64,000 nucleotides of DNA from Gloeopeniophorella convolvens (taxonomy: Eukaryota; Basidiomycota; Agaricomycetes; Russulales). Positions 34,961-44,936 of the stretch are shown piece by piece (position 1 is the stretch's first letter; each line of letters opens with the position of its first letter). Position numbers and translations under genes: made by a program. The notes beneath the pieces were generated by a model. The model was not told the origin of the DNA. It was given only the letters and a program-made list of their open reading frames with translations, and made no database searches. Location: assembly GCA_022496205.1 (NCBI GenBank), contig WTXD01000034.1, forward strand, positions 124,001 to 188,000. Reading direction: 5' to 3'.

Positions 34961-35596
34961 TGCTCGCTGTCAGCCGGAATAAGCCTACCGTGCAGGGGAT
35001 TGGCAGCTCGTTACGCATACCCGTCAACGGGGTGAAGTTGCGGTCTCGCTGGAGGTCAATCGGCCTTCTCCGGGCATCTTGGGATATGTCTTGGCCCGCA
35101 ATCGCGCGCTCTGAAGTGGAGTCTTCGCTCTTATCGTCATGCGCGACCGTAACTTTACTTTCCCATCGAAGCTATCGAAGTGTGAAAGTTGCGCTGGTCT
35201 CTGAGGCTTATTTCCACCTGATTAACATCCTTTTCCTTCACATTGCATTAATAAACACATTTGAGGAATGATTCACAGCGCCAAACCCACGCACAGTATC
35301 CGCGGACGGGTGTAGAAGGAGCATCTGCACAAGACGAAGCCGGGTCGGATTCGGGACAGTTGGATTTGAACTTGTTTTGGACGAGGATCAACGAGACTGC
35401 CAGCTGCATTGTATTATGTAATAGCGCGCGAATTCGTCGCTGTGGCTCGGGCAAGGGCTTCGAACTTACGTTCAACGCACCGCCTCATGCCGTCTACCAC
35501 TGCCACTATAATAGGTTTTCCCGGGGCCCGGGGTCAGAGCGCTGGGGATTGTATCTCGCGATTACAGCCTATGTTGACCCGTGCGCCCATCTTTGC

Positions 35597-37118
35597 ATGG
35601 ACCACAACCCGTCCCGGAGAGCCAGCATTGGCCCAGGGTATTTGGACGACACCAGCGTCTCGTCTTCCCAACCCGACCCTCCCCACCGGTTCACCGAAGC
35701 TTCTTATCCCACCGTCGACTTGACGGGTTTCAACAACGTGATCCTCAGCTCCGTAGCTAGGCCATTGACGCCTCCAGACCCAGATTATCCCCCTCCTATA
35801 ACTAAGACCGGTGAAGATGCACACAGATTGCGTGAAATATCGCTGCAAAGCACAAGCGAAACCTCTCTTTCGACCACCTCAGCACATTACACCGTCAAAT
35901 CAGTGAACTCGAGAAAGTCGCGACTCGTCACGTTTCCGCTTCGTCGAGACAGAAGAAGTGCACTGCACGAGTTGGCCGACCCTCATCCTTGTACCTTGGC
36001 TGATGATGGTTCCGATGCTGGTTCTGACTGCAAGACAAGCAGCGATTCAGCTGGAAGTCAATCGTTCTGCATTCCTTTGGACGTCGGTCTTGAGATGGTC
36101 TATGAGGTGAGTAAGCCTCACGAATTCCATCGCTCATAGGCTGATGTCCCCTTGAGCGCGTGGGTGACGCCATCGCTGTTTCTCTTTATCCCAGGCATCC
36201 GGATGTTTTCAGCAACATATTTGGGGCTGCATTCGAACCTACGATCTACGATCCGCGTCTCGAACCCGCGGGACATGCGCTCTTTGCCGCTTGGAGTGTC
36301 ATAGACATGCTAAGCATCTCGGGCGGTGACGTTGAGGTAGAGATGTCTTTAACTATTGTCGAGTCTCCATTTCAACACACCTACAGGACTGCCTATCGCT
36401 CTTCCCGCTCGTTCTTCGGTGCGCAAATATTCTCAGTTGCGTGTACTGGGCAATGGTACAAGCGGAAGCCGTGAACGGTGAGACACTCGACACCTCCTGC
36501 GATCTACTCGCCAGGTACGTGCGTTGTTACGTTTGCACTTTTCGGTCTCTTATCACCTCTCAGGACCTTTAAGAGCGTCCTTCCCCAGAATTATCCCATC
36601 ACTCGCAAGCGCAGTATTGACTTGAAGAAACTCGAGGACGTCTCCAAGGAGGACAACAGCTTACTCGAAGATCTAGTCACTTCTGCTTCTCGGACCCTCA
36701 GTCTTATCCAAGCTCTGGACATGTTCGTGGTACGTTTCTTGGGACACACGCATGTTGACGGGGGCTCACCCTACCGATCCAGATTGCCTTGCGGGCGGAA
36801 CGTCTCCTAAACGTCACACCTGAGCGAGATTGTGAACTTCCGAACCCATTCCTAGACATGAACGGCGCTCCATACGGCAAAATGGCAACCGCCACTGAAT
36901 CCATCCTTCCGACACCTCCACCTTCGTCGCACTCTTCTCCTCCAGTCAATCGAGAAACCCCGTCCGAGCTTCGAACACAGCTTCATGACGAATTGGATGA
37001 TGATCTTGTGGCGCTGCGGTGCCTTGTACTGCGAAACTCTGGCTCTGCTCGTAGCCAAATCGAGTCCGCTCTACCAAAGCGTTTGATGTCGTACTACGCC
37101 TACTTGTTAATCGGATGA
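35597..37118 (+). CDS. Family member B (unknown family)
   Basis: Exon 1 (35597-36106) runs from MDHNPSRRASIGPGYLDDTS to a serine-rich stretch, then the family motif SAHYTVKSVNSRKSRLVTFP LRRDRRSALHEL. A later exon reads VFSNIFGAAFEPTIYDPRLE PAGHALFAAWSVIDML, then CLSLFPLVLRCANILSCVYW AMVQAEAVNGETL, LKKLEDVSKEDNSLLEDLVT SASRTLSLIQALDM, ALRAERLLNVTPERDCELPN PFLDMNG, and a C-terminal helical part RETPSELRTQLHDELDDDLV ALRCLVLRNSGSARSQIESA. The junction near 36107-36170 does not fit a simple phase, so an extra exon or a frame change lies there. Homologous to C (50273) and D (52094), with A a broken copy. No known domain; mostly helical and probably soluble. Function unknown. Confidence 0.6.
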
Positions 37119-37299
37119 AGCAAGGATTGACATCAAGGGCTGTGGCAAGCGACGGCCTGTAGGTTCGCTGCGCTGGCTTCAGTCACCGCGTGAAGAGTGT
37201 CATCAGCTCCCTCCTCTTTCAGTCTGCGTAAGGTTGGAGCCGCCTGGCGAACGGAAAGTTCAATACGAGAACATACAAACCAGAAAAATGTTATAAAAA

Positions 37300-37405
37300 T
37301 GACAACAGTGGGATTCGAACCCACGCCCTTTCGGACTGGATATGTCTCAGAACCGAAGGTCCTAATACCTGATTCCAGCGCCTTAGACCGCTCGGCCATG
37401 TTGCC
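37300..37405 (-). tRNA. tRNA-Leu (CAG) with an intron
   Basis: Minus-strand cloverleaf: acceptor GGCAACA pairs with TGTTGTC (one G-U), the D arm is TGGCCGAGCGGTCTAAGGCG as in class II tRNAs, the anticodon stem CTGGA pairs with TCCAG, and loop AATCAGG gives U33 and anticodon CAG. About 26 bases after position 37 form an intron. A long variable arm with a short hairpin (TCCGAAAGGGC) and the T arm GTGGGTTCGAATCCCAC follow. The class II variable arm fits Leu. A T-run follows at about 37286-37290 on the complementary strand. Confidence 0.9.
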
Positions 37406-37971
37406 TGCGTGGGAACCACGGATCAATCGATCACTGTAGCGATGTGCGTAGCCTACCCTGTACGCGCCTGTTCGCGCGCGCACGCGATCGCCTCTCCTTG
37501 CTCTTTCGGTTTCGGCCTACTGCATGACTGCCCACTCCCAGAAGCATGATGGAGTCGGTGCCTCGCGGCGCATCTAGGACATAATCACTCCCCTCCTTCG
37601 ATGCGCATGAGCTACACAACCCAATTCCCATTTCCTATCATCGCCCCTCATTTCTGAGCTTGAGGCCATCGGGTATCTGGTGGCCATGGATGCCATCCAA
37701 CGATCACAGGTACCCAGTGTCTCACACACATCGGAGGGAGACATAGAGGCCGTCAATTCCTTGGGTTATTCGGCACCATACACGGGAAAGCCGGAACCCA
37801 TACTTGGACCATGCATACTACACCAGGCACTGAAGTACTGACAGCCAACGCCACTTAACCTGCTCGGACCCGAGACTATATACTGGTCGAGTGTCGTCGA
37901 GATAAACTCTTTCAGACCCCCATCTCTTCTTCCTCTACAACCACCTGCGATTACTCCCCTCTTCCCCGGCC
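37406..37971. other. Intergenic, promoter of the SRPBCC gene
   Basis: 566 bases upstream of the gene at 37972. A 'tatatact' sequence near 37875-37882 lies about 95 bases before the ATG and could be a TATA element. No gene or RNA seen. Confidence 0.4.
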
Positions 37972-38610
37972 ATGGCGGACCAGCACATACCCGAACTGAC
38001 ATCCAGTGGCGTGCTCACGGTACGCTCTTCGGTCGTCATCAACGCACCCAAAGAGAAGGTCTGGGACGTCTTGCTCGACTTCCCGTCCTACGGTGAATGG
38101 TACGCATGCATGCATATTCTCGCATGCCACAAGCTGCAGCTATCACAGGAACCCTTATATGTGCGCCTTCTCTGGCTCGCTCACCTTCGGGAATTGAACG
38201 CTGCGCTGCTCGACAGCCGCACACAAGAAGTCATCGGCCCAGATGGCAAGATACCGCTTCTTCCGCAGGAGCCCGCCCCAGGCCGCCGCTTGCGTCTACA
38301 CGTACACGTCCCACCAACCTCTGCGCGCCCGTCGACTGTAGAGGAGGTCCTCACGCACGTCGACGACGTGCACTTCCGGCTCGCGTGGCGCTGGGCGACG
38401 CCCGCGCGCTGGCTTCTGCACGCGGAGCGCTGGCAGATACTGCGTGACGCGCCCGGCGGCGGAGGCACAACGGTGTACGAGACGTGGGAGGTGATCGGTG
38501 GGATGCTCGCGTACGTCGCGCGTGTGTTCGGCCTGCGGGCGAAGCTGCAGGCGTCGTTCGATGGGATGTCAGACGGGCTCAAGGAGCGTGCAGAGCGCGC
38601 TGCGGAATAA
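37972..38610 (+). CDS. SRPBCC (polyketide cyclase/START-like) domain protein
   Basis: Three exons: 37972-38099, a 12-base microexon 38149-38160, and 38217-38610. Splicing gives SSVVINAPKEKVWDVLLDFP SYGEWNPYIRTQEVIGPDGK, which exactly restores the EWNP-F/Y motif of this family; leaving out the microexon would lose it. Then GRRLRLHVHVPPT, LTHVDDVHFRLAWRWATPAR WLLHAERWQI and TTVYETWEVIGGMLAYVARV FGLRAKLQASFDGMSDGLKE RAE. SRPBCC proteins are small helix-grip folds that bind hydrophobic ligands. About 175 residues. The ligand cannot be inferred. Confidence 0.85.
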   Translation: MADQHIPELTSSGVLTVRSSVVINAPKEKVWDVLLDFPSYGEWYACMHILACHKLQLSQEPLYVRLLWLAHLRELNAALLDSRTQEVIGPDGKIPLLPQEPAPGRRLRLHVHVPPTSARPSTVEEVLTHVDDVHFRLAWRWATPARWLLHAERWQILRDAPGGGGTTVYETWEVIGGMLAYVARVFGLRAKLQASFDGMSDGLKERAERAAE

Positions 38611-39015
38611 GCAGATGTGCTGCGCGGAGGTTGTATTGTCGTAGAACATATAAGTAGCGGAGCAATAAAGTGCGAGGCGCTGCAGATCCTTTCAGCGCAG
38701 TCTATATTGACTGTATGAGCGCTCCGATGGAAGAAGCATCGTAACAGAGTCATGCGGCACTGTGAGGGCACTGTGCGGTACCGCCACGCCATTCCAGAAG
38801 CGCCTACCACGAGGTCACAGTGGTTACTATGACTTCAAGACGAGGTCCCGCGATATCATCCCAGCCCACCTACTAAAGGGTTATGGCATTGATATTGCTT
38901 TGGTTATAGGGCTGTGGCGGAAGCTCATACATGATATATTAGTATCGATCTCGGCGGCGTGCTCGTCGTCAATACTACTAGTCCCTCTCCCCCACCTATT
39001 TCCCTGCCCCACACC
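38611..39015. other. Intergenic, no gene seen
   Basis: About 400 bases between two plus-strand genes. A 'acatgatatattag' patch near 38930-38943 could act as a weak TATA element for the gene at 39016. Nothing else recognised. Confidence 0.4.
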
Positions 39016-40304
39016 ATGGACGCCATCTCGTCTTTCAAGGAGAACCTGCGCAAGGCAGTTCCTACGCACCTGCACGCGCAACGCACTACAACAACTCAGG
39101 CCGATGCTCCCAGTTCCAGCGTTACCCCGGCCATTGGCAGGAGCAACGACGACACGGACGCGGCGCCCGAGAGCGCCACGAAGAACCTGCTGCCGCGTGC
39201 GCTCGAGGCATCGCTCGAGTGGCTCAAGGAAAGCAGCGAGCTCGCGGTGGCCGTCCCGTGTCTGGGCCCTGTCGCGGGCATCCTGTTGGGAGTGCTCCGC
39301 ATGACTGACGTGCGCAACCCTCCACCCCGTGCGATGTCTTTGCACGCGCTGACTTAGCTTCCACCGTATCCCAGGAGATACGGCAGTGCCGTGAGCAGTG
39401 GGCCATCGTGATGCGCAAGCTTGCGCGCGTCGCGAGTATCGTCGTCAACTTCGGTGAGCAGTGCCGGCGGAACGGGATGAAGGAAGAGAACCTGCCAGGG
39501 GCGCTGCTGGACATCTTTCGGTGGCTCCAGAGGTACGTCTTCGTCTGCATTGTCGTGTATCTAGGCGGGGCTGAGCGTGGTGCTAGCGAGTTGCAGCGGA
39601 TTGAGCACGTGCTGAGGCAGTGTGTGCAAGTGTCGCGGATAAGGATGGTCTTCATACGTAAGGACGTGCTGGAGAGAATCAAGCAGTACGATGCGGAGAT
39701 CACGGACGTGCTGAATGTCTTCCAGGTACTCCCTACGCGATCGAATCACCTGTATCCATCTTGAGTTGAACTGGCTCCACGCAGACCCAACTCGCGCTAG
39801 ACAATCGGTTTGCTCAGATCACGGCGAAACAGCGCGAGGTGAGCCGTCTTCTCCGCGTCCTTACTCACAGAATACTGAAATTCGGACAGAAGCGGTAGGT
39901 TATCTAGAAACTCGTCTTGTTTGGGTTTGTGATACTGACGTTGAACGGGACAGAGCCTCACCGTCGCGGACAGAGCGCGTCGTCGATTTGGTCGTATCCA
40001 GGACGGCACCGCTACCCGTCCGCCTCGCGTACGACGTGGCCAAGACGGTTGCACGGGACCGCGCCTGAGCGGCGCGATCACGGGACATGGCGACTTCGAA
40101 TTCGCCTTCGTTACGCTGACGCTTCGACGATGGTTGACTGGTGCCAGGGGCTGTGATACCAGAGCAGTGTATTCTTATTGCTACCATAGTACGCATCGGC
40201 GAGGCCTGTTCGTATCGCATGGCTACGCAGAAGGCAGGGTGCAGAGAAGACGGACACGTACCAAATACTACGACCCGATGCTTCCCGGGTGGAACAACCT
40301 CTAA
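39016..40304 (+). CDS. Protein with an MLKL/HeLo-like helical N-terminus
   Basis: Exon 1 (39016-39309) ends RALEASLEWLKESSELAVAV PCLGPVAGILLGVLRMTD; exon 2 (39375-39532) begins EIRQCREQWAIVMRKLARVA SIVVNF and ends RNGMKEENLPGALLDIFRWL; later exons read ELQRIEHVLRQCVQVSRIRM VFIRKDVLERIKQYDAEITD VLNVFQ and ALDNRFAQITAKQREN. This order of helices, with a P-x-L-G-P-x-A segment at the first helix hairpin, is like the four-helix-bundle domain (MLKL N-terminal/HeLo-like) that opens many agaricomycete signalling and cell-death proteins. After the helical part I can read on to a stop at 40304 through basic, low-complexity text with no kinase or NACHT motif, so the C-terminal part is uncertain. It may be an N-terminal-only or decaying member. 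Confidence 0.5.
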
Positions 40305-41496
40305 CGCGTGAAACCCCATCGCTTTGGCATGCAGGCAGTCTTCAGGGGCCACACGTCGTTGCAGTGACGCGGTGGGGATGGGTGGGACGGCAGAGCCATG
40401 GCTTTGTGAGCGTGGTTGTGTAAGAAGGCTTCCAGTGTTTATGTCTCCGTCTCGGGAAGGGATTATACGGAGGAAGAGGGGGAGGAGACAACGGCGCCGG
40501 ATAAGGAGGCTTGTTCGGACGAAAACAATAGTGAAGTGGCCGCCGTGCAGAACAACAGTGTTGATGGGCGTGATCCCTTGTCGCGGGAGGAATGTAGTTG
40601 GTCTGCCCATGGGGTTGAGAAAGATCTTACGGGCAGCTTCGGGCGCAGTGCGGCGGGAGCCAGCAGCCGGGGCCAGTGAATGGGCCTGCCATGTGCCAGA
40701 CGATGCTGCACAGCGACACGGTGTTTGTGTCACGAGCGAGCCCTTTCCTTGACGACCGAGAAGGCAGGCCTATTGTCGACGTTACATTGCCAGGCAGATG
40801 CTGCCAGTGCAAGCTGAGGCATGACAGGAAGTCGAGTGTATCGTTCACCCGAGGTTATTGTCCTGTACGTGAAGTGATCGCGAAGAAGTCGAGGGCGCGC
40901 AGCGGCGCCACGAATGTGGACAACTTTGCCAGCTGACTTTGCCTCATTGTCGCTCGGCGCGGTGGGCCATCTCCGGAGGCGCTTGTCCCAAGACAATGAG
41001 GATGCCCCTGGCACTGGCCGTGAATAATGCATTGAACACACTTTGTCCTTTCACCTCCATTCACCCAGGGCGGTCTTTTGTGCTCAGGCGACTCATAAAC
41101 ATGCTTGTGCTCTCCCGCAATGGCCAGTCTGCTAGCCAGTCTCTTACCTGCCTATTCCCTGCTAGGTCTGCTGTATCCATAGCTCTGCTCCACCGTTTCT
41201 CTGCCCCTCGCGACTACCCTTGATTGCCTCGATACAGCGTAATAATTGTTCAGTTCCCTCGTACCCTGCTCTGCCCCAAAGCTGTAAGTGGCGTTGCCAG
41301 TCGCTGTTGCTTCGTTGCTGACCGGTACCCCCAGACACGTACCCACTCACCCGTCTTAATTGTGATTGTGCGCGGTCGTCCCCGCTTCATCCTTTCCCCT
41401 TGGTCCGTCCTGCGTTGCTGCTCTGATCCCCAGTTGCTGATACGCACACAGTCTCCAACCATTACTCGTAGTCTCTTATAATAGTGCCCATACAGA
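40305..41496. other. Intergenic, no gene supported
   Basis: 1.2 kb. Many short frames on both strands and no motif. The final 200 bases are pyrimidine-rich and probably serve as the promoter of the gene at 41497. Confidence 0.4.
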
Positions 41497-42780
41497 ATGT
41501 CTGCCCAGATCATCGTCACCTCTCCCCAACCCGCGTACGAGTTCCTCCTGTGTCCTCCGCCGCCAAAGCCTCGCCCCACCCAGCCGCTCCCGCCAACACC
41601 TACGACGAAGCCCTTTATCGCTTCGCGCCCCCGGTCGAGCACATTCTCCGCTATCTCCACCTGGGCCGCGCGCGTGCACCCCGGCTCGCCCGAGCCCACC
41701 ACACCACCTCCCACCAGCTCGACCTCGCCCCTCTCGCGCTGCTCCTCGCTCTTCCGCCACCCGCTCAGCCCCTTCCGCACACCCCGCTCCGCGCGCGCAC
41801 AGTCCACATCGTTCCTCCAGCTCGCCGACACTCCCAAATCCAGCGGGAAAGCCCGCACGCCGGAGCACGACTTTGACCTCGCTGCGCTCGGATACGCATA
41901 CGCCGTCGTCCCGCTGCCGACCACGCCGCACACCGCCGCGCCGCGCCTGCAGTCCACGCCCCGCCGCAAAGGCAAGGAAAACAAAGACCCGCGCGGGATG
42001 AAGCTCGCCCAGCGCCGGACGCCGCCCGTGCCCGTGCCCACGCCCAGCAAGAAGAAAACCGGCCTCGCGCGCCTTCTCCGTATCCGCACGCCCCAGCACG
42101 CCGCGGCGCACGACCCCGCACCGCCCGCGTCGCCCAATACGACGGCGCTCCGCGTCGCGCACTACAAGCGCGCATACTACACGCGCCACGGCGCGCTCCC
42201 GCTCCCCGCCGAGTCCGAGCTCGCGCTCCTGCAGTTCGCCGACGGCGGCGCGCGCCGCGCGGCCCTCGCGCGCCTCGCCGTCGACGGCGCGGGCGGGTTC
42301 GTCGACGCGGCGGGCGTGGTGTACGCCGACGCGGCGGACGCGCGCGAGTGCGTGCCGCTGCTGCTCGCGGAGCGCGAGCCGGAGGGCGCGCCGCGGAGCC
42401 CGGGCGCGAGCTCGTGCGGCGGCGAGGCGGAGCTCGAGTTTGCCGGCGCGGTGGTGTGCGATGCGCTGCCCGAGGGGCTGTCGCCGCTGCCTGCGCTGGA
42501 GCCCGTGCCCGCGCCGTGGCCAGAGTCTCGCGCGCTGCTCGCGATTCCGGCGCGTGCGTGCGGCCATGGGCGCGCGGCGGCGGCGGCGGCTGTGTATCTG
42601 CACACCCACGCGCCTCGTGTGCCGCCACGTCCGCGTCGGCGACCGGCGCCGCTGGCGTTGACGTTGCTCCCTGCCGCGGCATTGGACGGGGTGTGCGCCG
42701 TTTCGACGGGGTTTGACGACTCTTTCTTGCCGGATATGGGGATGGAGGGCGTGGAGGTGGTGCAAGGGGTCGCGTACTGA
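41497..42780 (+). CDS. Pro/Ala-rich protein of unknown function
   Basis: A single uninterrupted frame of 427 residues. Pro/Ser/Thr-rich first half: PPPPKPRPTQPLPPTPTTKP, an R/S-rich middle (RSSTFSAISTWAARVHPGSP), a basic patch TPRRKGKENKDPRGMKLAQR and KKKTGLARLLRIRTP, then an Ala-rich more ordered half with LRVAHYKRAYYTRHGALPLP, AESELALLQFADGGARRAAL, GFVDAAGVVYADAADAREC and a C-terminal D-D-S-F-L-P-D-M end. The ordered half looks like an agaricomycete-specific domain that I cannot name. The RKGKENKDP patch resembles a basic degron/nuclear signal (a KEN-box-like KEN is present). The equally long minus-strand frame here is a GC-rich shadow. Confidence 0.6.
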   Translation: MSAQIIVTSPQPAYEFLLCPPPPKPRPTQPLPPTPTTKPFIASRPRSSTFSAISTWAARVHPGSPEPTTPPPTSSTSPLSRCSSLFRHPLSPFRTPRSARAQSTSFLQLADTPKSSGKARTPEHDFDLAALGYAYAVVPLPTTPHTAAPRLQSTPRRKGKENKDPRGMKLAQRRTPPVPVPTPSKKKTGLARLLRIRTPQHAAAHDPAPPASPNTTALRVAHYKRAYYTRHGALPLPAESELALLQFADGGARRAALARLAVDGAGGFVDAAGVVYADAADARECVPLLLAEREPEGAPRSPGASSCGGEAELEFAGAVVCDALPEGLSPLPALEPVPAPWPESRALLAIPARACGHGRAAAAAAVYLHTHAPRVPPRPRRRPAPLALTLLPAAALDGVCAVSTGFDDSFLPDMGMEGVEVVQGVAY

Positions 42781-43048
42781 CGCGGAAGGGTCGTTGTTGT
42801 TGTTTGTTGGCATTGTATCGTTGTTCTGTGCATCATTGTTGTCTGTACCGCACTCTTACCCACTGAACTGTTGTTGTAACCTGTATACCCCACATCCACA
42901 CAGAACAAGAAATATAGACCATATCGTAATTTGGTATCCTCATTCACGTACAGCCAGCATGCAATTCAACAAGCAGCATCACCCGTCAGCGCTTCTCCAA
43001 CGAACAAAAAAACTCGGATCCGCTCAGCCACTCGCCCACTACTTTAGG

Positions 43049-44233
43049 TTAAACCGCAGCGCCGCGCCCTCGCGCGCGCACAGCGGCCATCTGCAGTCCG
43101 CGCGGCACACCGCGCATACGCCCCGCGCCTCCACGGAGGAGGAAGCCCGCGCGCGGCGGCGGAGGGACGAACCCGCGTCCACGCCCGCGGCCGTGGCTCC
43201 CACGGCGGCCGCGACCACGGCCACGGGGAGCCTCTACTGCGTCTTCGTCCATCACGTCGATGTCCTGCTCGCGCTCGTCTTCTTGTTCCGGAGCTTTGGG
43301 CTTGGTCGGCGGCGCGTGCGTGGGGGCTGCGGGGTGGTGCCGCCCAGCCGGACGTCCGCTGCGCGTCGCGAGCCCCGCCGCGCGCGCACCGCCGCGCCCA
43401 AAGCGCACGGAAGAGGGCACGAGCTTGAGCGCGGAGACGTCGTGCGCGAGCGCGTCAATGTCCGCGTCCAAGCCCCCCTTCGCGTTCTCCCCAGTCGGCT
43501 CGATGTGTGGCCCCGGCTTTGGCTGGGGCACCGGCGTGCGCGCGTCGTCCTCCACGGACCCGGGGTCCTCTGGCGGGTTGTCCGAGTCCTCATCCGAGCC
43601 CGCGTCGTCTCGTGCGCGCCAAGGCCCGCGCAGGAGACTCGCGCCCTCGCCCCAGCGGCGGAGCATTTCGCCGATGCCCCTGTTCGTCACGGCGAAGAAG
43701 TATTGCTTGGGGTAGTGGTGCACGGTGATGAGGTGCATGCGGCGCGCTTTCGGCGAGGCGAACACGCGCGGACACGACTCGAGGTGGCAGGCGAACTGAA
43801 CATCGGCGTCATCAAACGATCCAGGGATCGGCGACGCGAAGATGCACGCACGATCTTCTCGCCGCGCTCTTTGCGTAGTTCTGCGAGCGGGTCGTGGCAC
43901 TCTGTGAGGTGCTGTGGAGCGTGTCTGCGTGAGCATCTCAGACGGCGATATGGTGACAGAGGCACGCACGAGCTCGAGGAGACGCGGGTCAGGAAAGACA
44001 CTGCCGCAGCCTTCCGCAGAGCAGACGTGTGCATGGTGGGTCGCGTAGTGTGCCTCGAGGGCGCGCGTACCCGCGAGTGGCGTCGGCGCGTTGTGCGGCG
44101 GGTTGCATGTCGGCGGGAGACTGCAGAGAAGCGGTGGCCGTGCGGACGCTGCGACACGCTGCGCCTTCGGTGTCCTCGATGGCGAGGGCGAGCGAGAGGG
44201 AGAATCTGTGTGCGGCCGTTTCGCCGAGGACAT
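43049..44233 (-). CDS. ZNF511-type C2H2 zinc-finger protein
   Basis: Exon 1 starts at 44233: MSSAKRPHTDSPSRSPSPSR, LLCSLPPTCNPP, then the first zinc-binding region HYATHHAHVCSAEGCGSVFP DPRLLEL. Two introns (donors GTGCGT; acceptors TCCACAG and TTCAG) join HLTECHDPLAELRKERGEKI and FACHLESCPRVFASPKARRM HLITVHHYPKQYFFAVTNRG. CxxxxC..H-L..CHD and CHLESCPRVF...HLITVHHYP match the ZNF511 family. The C-terminus is long, with an acidic stretch (DEDSDNPPEDPGSVEDD) and an RG-rich tail (RGRGRGRRGSHGRGRGRGF), which suggests nucleic-acid binding. Nuclear. It is divergent from the Cdc4-like gene. Confidence 0.8.
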   Translation of the reverse strand: MSSAKRPHTDSPSRSPSPSRTPKAQRVAASARPPLLCSLPPTCNPPHNAPTPLAGTRALEAHYATHHAHVCSAEGCGSVFPDPRLLELVRASVTISPSEMLTQTRSTAPHRVPRPARRTTQRARREDRACIFASPIPGSFDDADVQFACHLESCPRVFASPKARRMHLITVHHYPKQYFFAVTNRGIGEMLRRWGEGASLLRGPWRARDDAGSDEDSDNPPEDPGSVEDDARTPVPQPKPGPHIEPTGENAKGGLDADIDALAHDVSALKLVPSSVRFGRGGARAAGLATRSGRPAGRHHPAAPTHAPPTKPKAPEQEDEREQDIDVMDEDAVEAPRGRGRGRRGSHGRGRGRGFVPPPPRAGFLLRGGAGRMRGVPRGLQMAAVRARGRGAAV

Positions 44234-44295
44234 TGTCGGTTGTGGTGTTTACTAGGACAGTGTCCAATGGAGTTGGTGGCTTGATAGCTGCATTG

Positions 44296-44352
44296 GCGTA
44301 GCCCTAACCCCGTTTCAGGGGCGGTCTCACGCACAACCTTAACCCTAATCCA
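44296..44352 (-). promoter_or_regulatory. Two telobox-like sites upstream of the zinc-finger gene
   Basis: Plus-strand words 'gccctaacccc' (about 44297-44307) and 'cttaaccctaatcc' (about 44338-44351) contain CCCTAA cores. They lie 60-120 bases before the ATG of the minus-strand ZNF511-type gene, in the roughly 700-base region shared with the divergent Cdc4-like gene. Telobox-like elements in fungal promoters are bound by Myb-type proteins. Two sites so close in non-telomeric DNA are suggestive only. Confidence 0.4.
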
Positions 44353-44936
44353 CTCCTGGGAGTGGCAACACGCCTGCTCGTCTGGTCCACTCGAGCCCCG
44401 CCGCCTGCAGAACCCCCCCTGTCGACCGCCGCTCAGTCTGTTCGCCCCGCGCCCTGTTCTCCTCTTGACCACCACCACCATCACGGATAACGGATTCATA
44501 CACAGACATCGTCCAGGCTCACAAAATCGTCCATCTTGATTGACAGCACAGCCTGCACAGCTATCCCCTCGCTTTTATTAGATACTTCTCCGTGTCCCCT
44601 CGACCAGCCTCGATCTCTCGACACCCGCTGCCGGCAGATTCGTTCCCTCCCCCCTTCTTCTCATCTCGCCCTCGATCGCACACACACTAACTGCGCTTCC
44701 ATCCGACGTTGGTTCAAACATTCTGTCTTGCTGAGTAATCCCCTCCAGCTGAAGCTCGTGTTAAATCCGTGGGTCCTGGGAACATCCCACCAGCTCAAGA
44801 CGACGCTGTCTTTCATCCTACGGCCTCTGTCTTGGATCCCGCAGCAATAACATATATGTGTGTTTTGGCTGGCATGCTTTACCCTCCCCGCAGCTCACCA
44901 GGCTGACTCGAAGCAGCAGCGTCTCAACAACCCACA

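Noticed and set aside
37133..37483. Open frames containing 'VGFEPTPFRTG' or 'AGVEPAASRS'-type text near 37200 and 16655-16876
   Set aside because: These are translations of tRNA-Leu and tRNA-His genes, a well-known artefact.
41476..42813. A 445-residue minus-strand frame overlapping the gene at 41497-42780
   Set aside because: It is a GC-rich antisense shadow made mostly of Arg/Gly/Ala and carries no motif; the plus-strand protein has a clear organised composition and a normal promoter side.
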